From Nitrososphaeraceae archaeon (GTDB lineage Archaea; Thermoproteota; Nitrososphaeria; Nitrososphaerales; Nitrososphaeraceae): a stretch of DNA of 5,724 nt. A model generated the notes under the pieces. The model did not search any database, had not been told where the DNA came from, and saw only the letters and a list, made by a program, of their open reading frames with translations. Shown piece by piece: positions 5,403 through 5,724 of this stretch. Numbering within the stretch: position 1 is the stretch's first letter; each line of letters begins with the position of its first letter. The stretch is from contig JASHSN010000431.1 of the NCBI GenBank assembly GCA_030038695.1, positions 1-5,724 of the forward strand, read 5' to 3'. The translations under genes and the position numbers were made by a program.

Positions 5403-5724
5403 ATGGAGGTATTCTATGGTACTGAGAAAGTTATTAGTGAAGAATTGCTATTTTTTTCTAGAGCTCGACAGCGCATTGACACTTGTATGGACTCTACAAG
5501 ACCATCATTCGCTATCGGGATTGAACCAATAAAGAAGTCCTTCGTTGATGCCAGAAATAGAGGTGTGAAATTGAGGTACCTTACCGAAATTACAGATGTT
5601 AATATTTCCTATTGTGAAGAGCTGATGTCCATTGTAGATGAGGTTCGGCATCTCGATGGGATCAAAGGCAATTTTATGATAAGTGATATAGAATATCTTG
5701 CTCCAGCAACTTCGCATGAGGAAA
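5403..5724 (+). CDS. N-terminal sensor part of a second histidine kinase (cut by the window end)
   Basis: The visible 107 residues are EVFYGTEKVISEEL, then a helix with FFSRARQRIDTCMDSTRP, then FAIGIEPIKKSFVDARNRGVKLRYLTEIT, SYCEELMSIVDEVRHLDGIKGNF and MISDIEYLAP. This matches the N-terminal sensor domain of a large kinase family in Nitrososphaeria, in which it is followed by a linker (often with PAS) and then HisKA and HATPase_c. The kinase core is beyond the window, so the kinase call rests on family knowledge. The RGVKLRYLTEIT block parallels RGVKVRVLIPTD of the kinase at 1683, so the two sensors probably share a fold while differing elsewhere. ATG 5403 is preferred; TTG 5379 is possible, with an in-frame TGA at 5367-5369. 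No membrane segment is seen in this part. Confidence 0.82.
   Translation, partial: MEVFYGTEKVISEELLFFSRARQRIDTCMDSTRPSFAIGIEPIKKSFVDARNRGVKLRYLTEITDVNISYCEELMSIVDEVRHLDGIKGNFMISDIEYLAPATSHEE

Noticed and set aside
5505..5717. Minus-strand 70-codon frame
   Set aside because: Antisense shadow of the second kinase's sensor domain.

Overview
The window most likely comes from an ammonia-oxidising archaeon of the class Nitrososphaeria (Thaumarchaeota), perhaps a soil lineage such as Ca. Nitrosocosmicus or Nitrososphaera. I infer this from recalled family resemblance, since no search was run. The DNA is AT-rich. Its protein families are ones I associate with that group: cytosolic histidine kinases with an RGVKxR-type sensor domain, a single-domain response regulator with VVDDEYD, a DUF6659-like protein, a CGPC thiol-disulfide protein and a CRRCEVYFY zinc ribbon. 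Two genes have TATA-like boxes about 25-28 bases before the start codon, which fits leaderless archaeal transcription.

Layout, left to right. Positions 1-356 hold the 3' part of a DCC-type thiol-disulfide oxidoreductase gene, broken by a frameshift near base 50. Positions 549-749 (minus strand) hold a 66-codon zinc-ribbon gene with no normal start codon. Positions 796-1110 hold a probable small decayed gene with an internal stop. Positions 1289-1606 encode a small membrane protein. Positions 1683-2966 encode a complete soluble histidine kinase, and 3075-3563 its probable partner response regulator. Positions 3564-4313 carry no intact gene but contain a GC-richer inverted-repeat patch and several gene-like fragments. 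Positions 4314-4709 encode a 131-residue DUF6659-like protein. Positions 4766-5099 look like a frameshifted small membrane-protein gene. From 5403 a second histidine kinase begins and runs off the right edge; it has a sensor domain of the same general type as the first kinase.

The functional core is the kinase/regulator pair. Neither protein has membrane segments or a DNA-binding output domain, so signal sensing and output are both probably intracellular and act through protein contacts. The DUF6659-like protein and the second kinase may belong to the same signalling neighbourhood, but each is separated by long gaps and none clearly shares an operon. The rest of the window reads as an eroding accessory region. 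At least two genes are disabled at a single site, and others survive only as fragments. A 13-base inverted repeat, with a second shared 9-base block, flanks the central part and may be the trace of a mobile or duplicated element. I found no tRNA, rRNA, CRISPR array or intact transposase.
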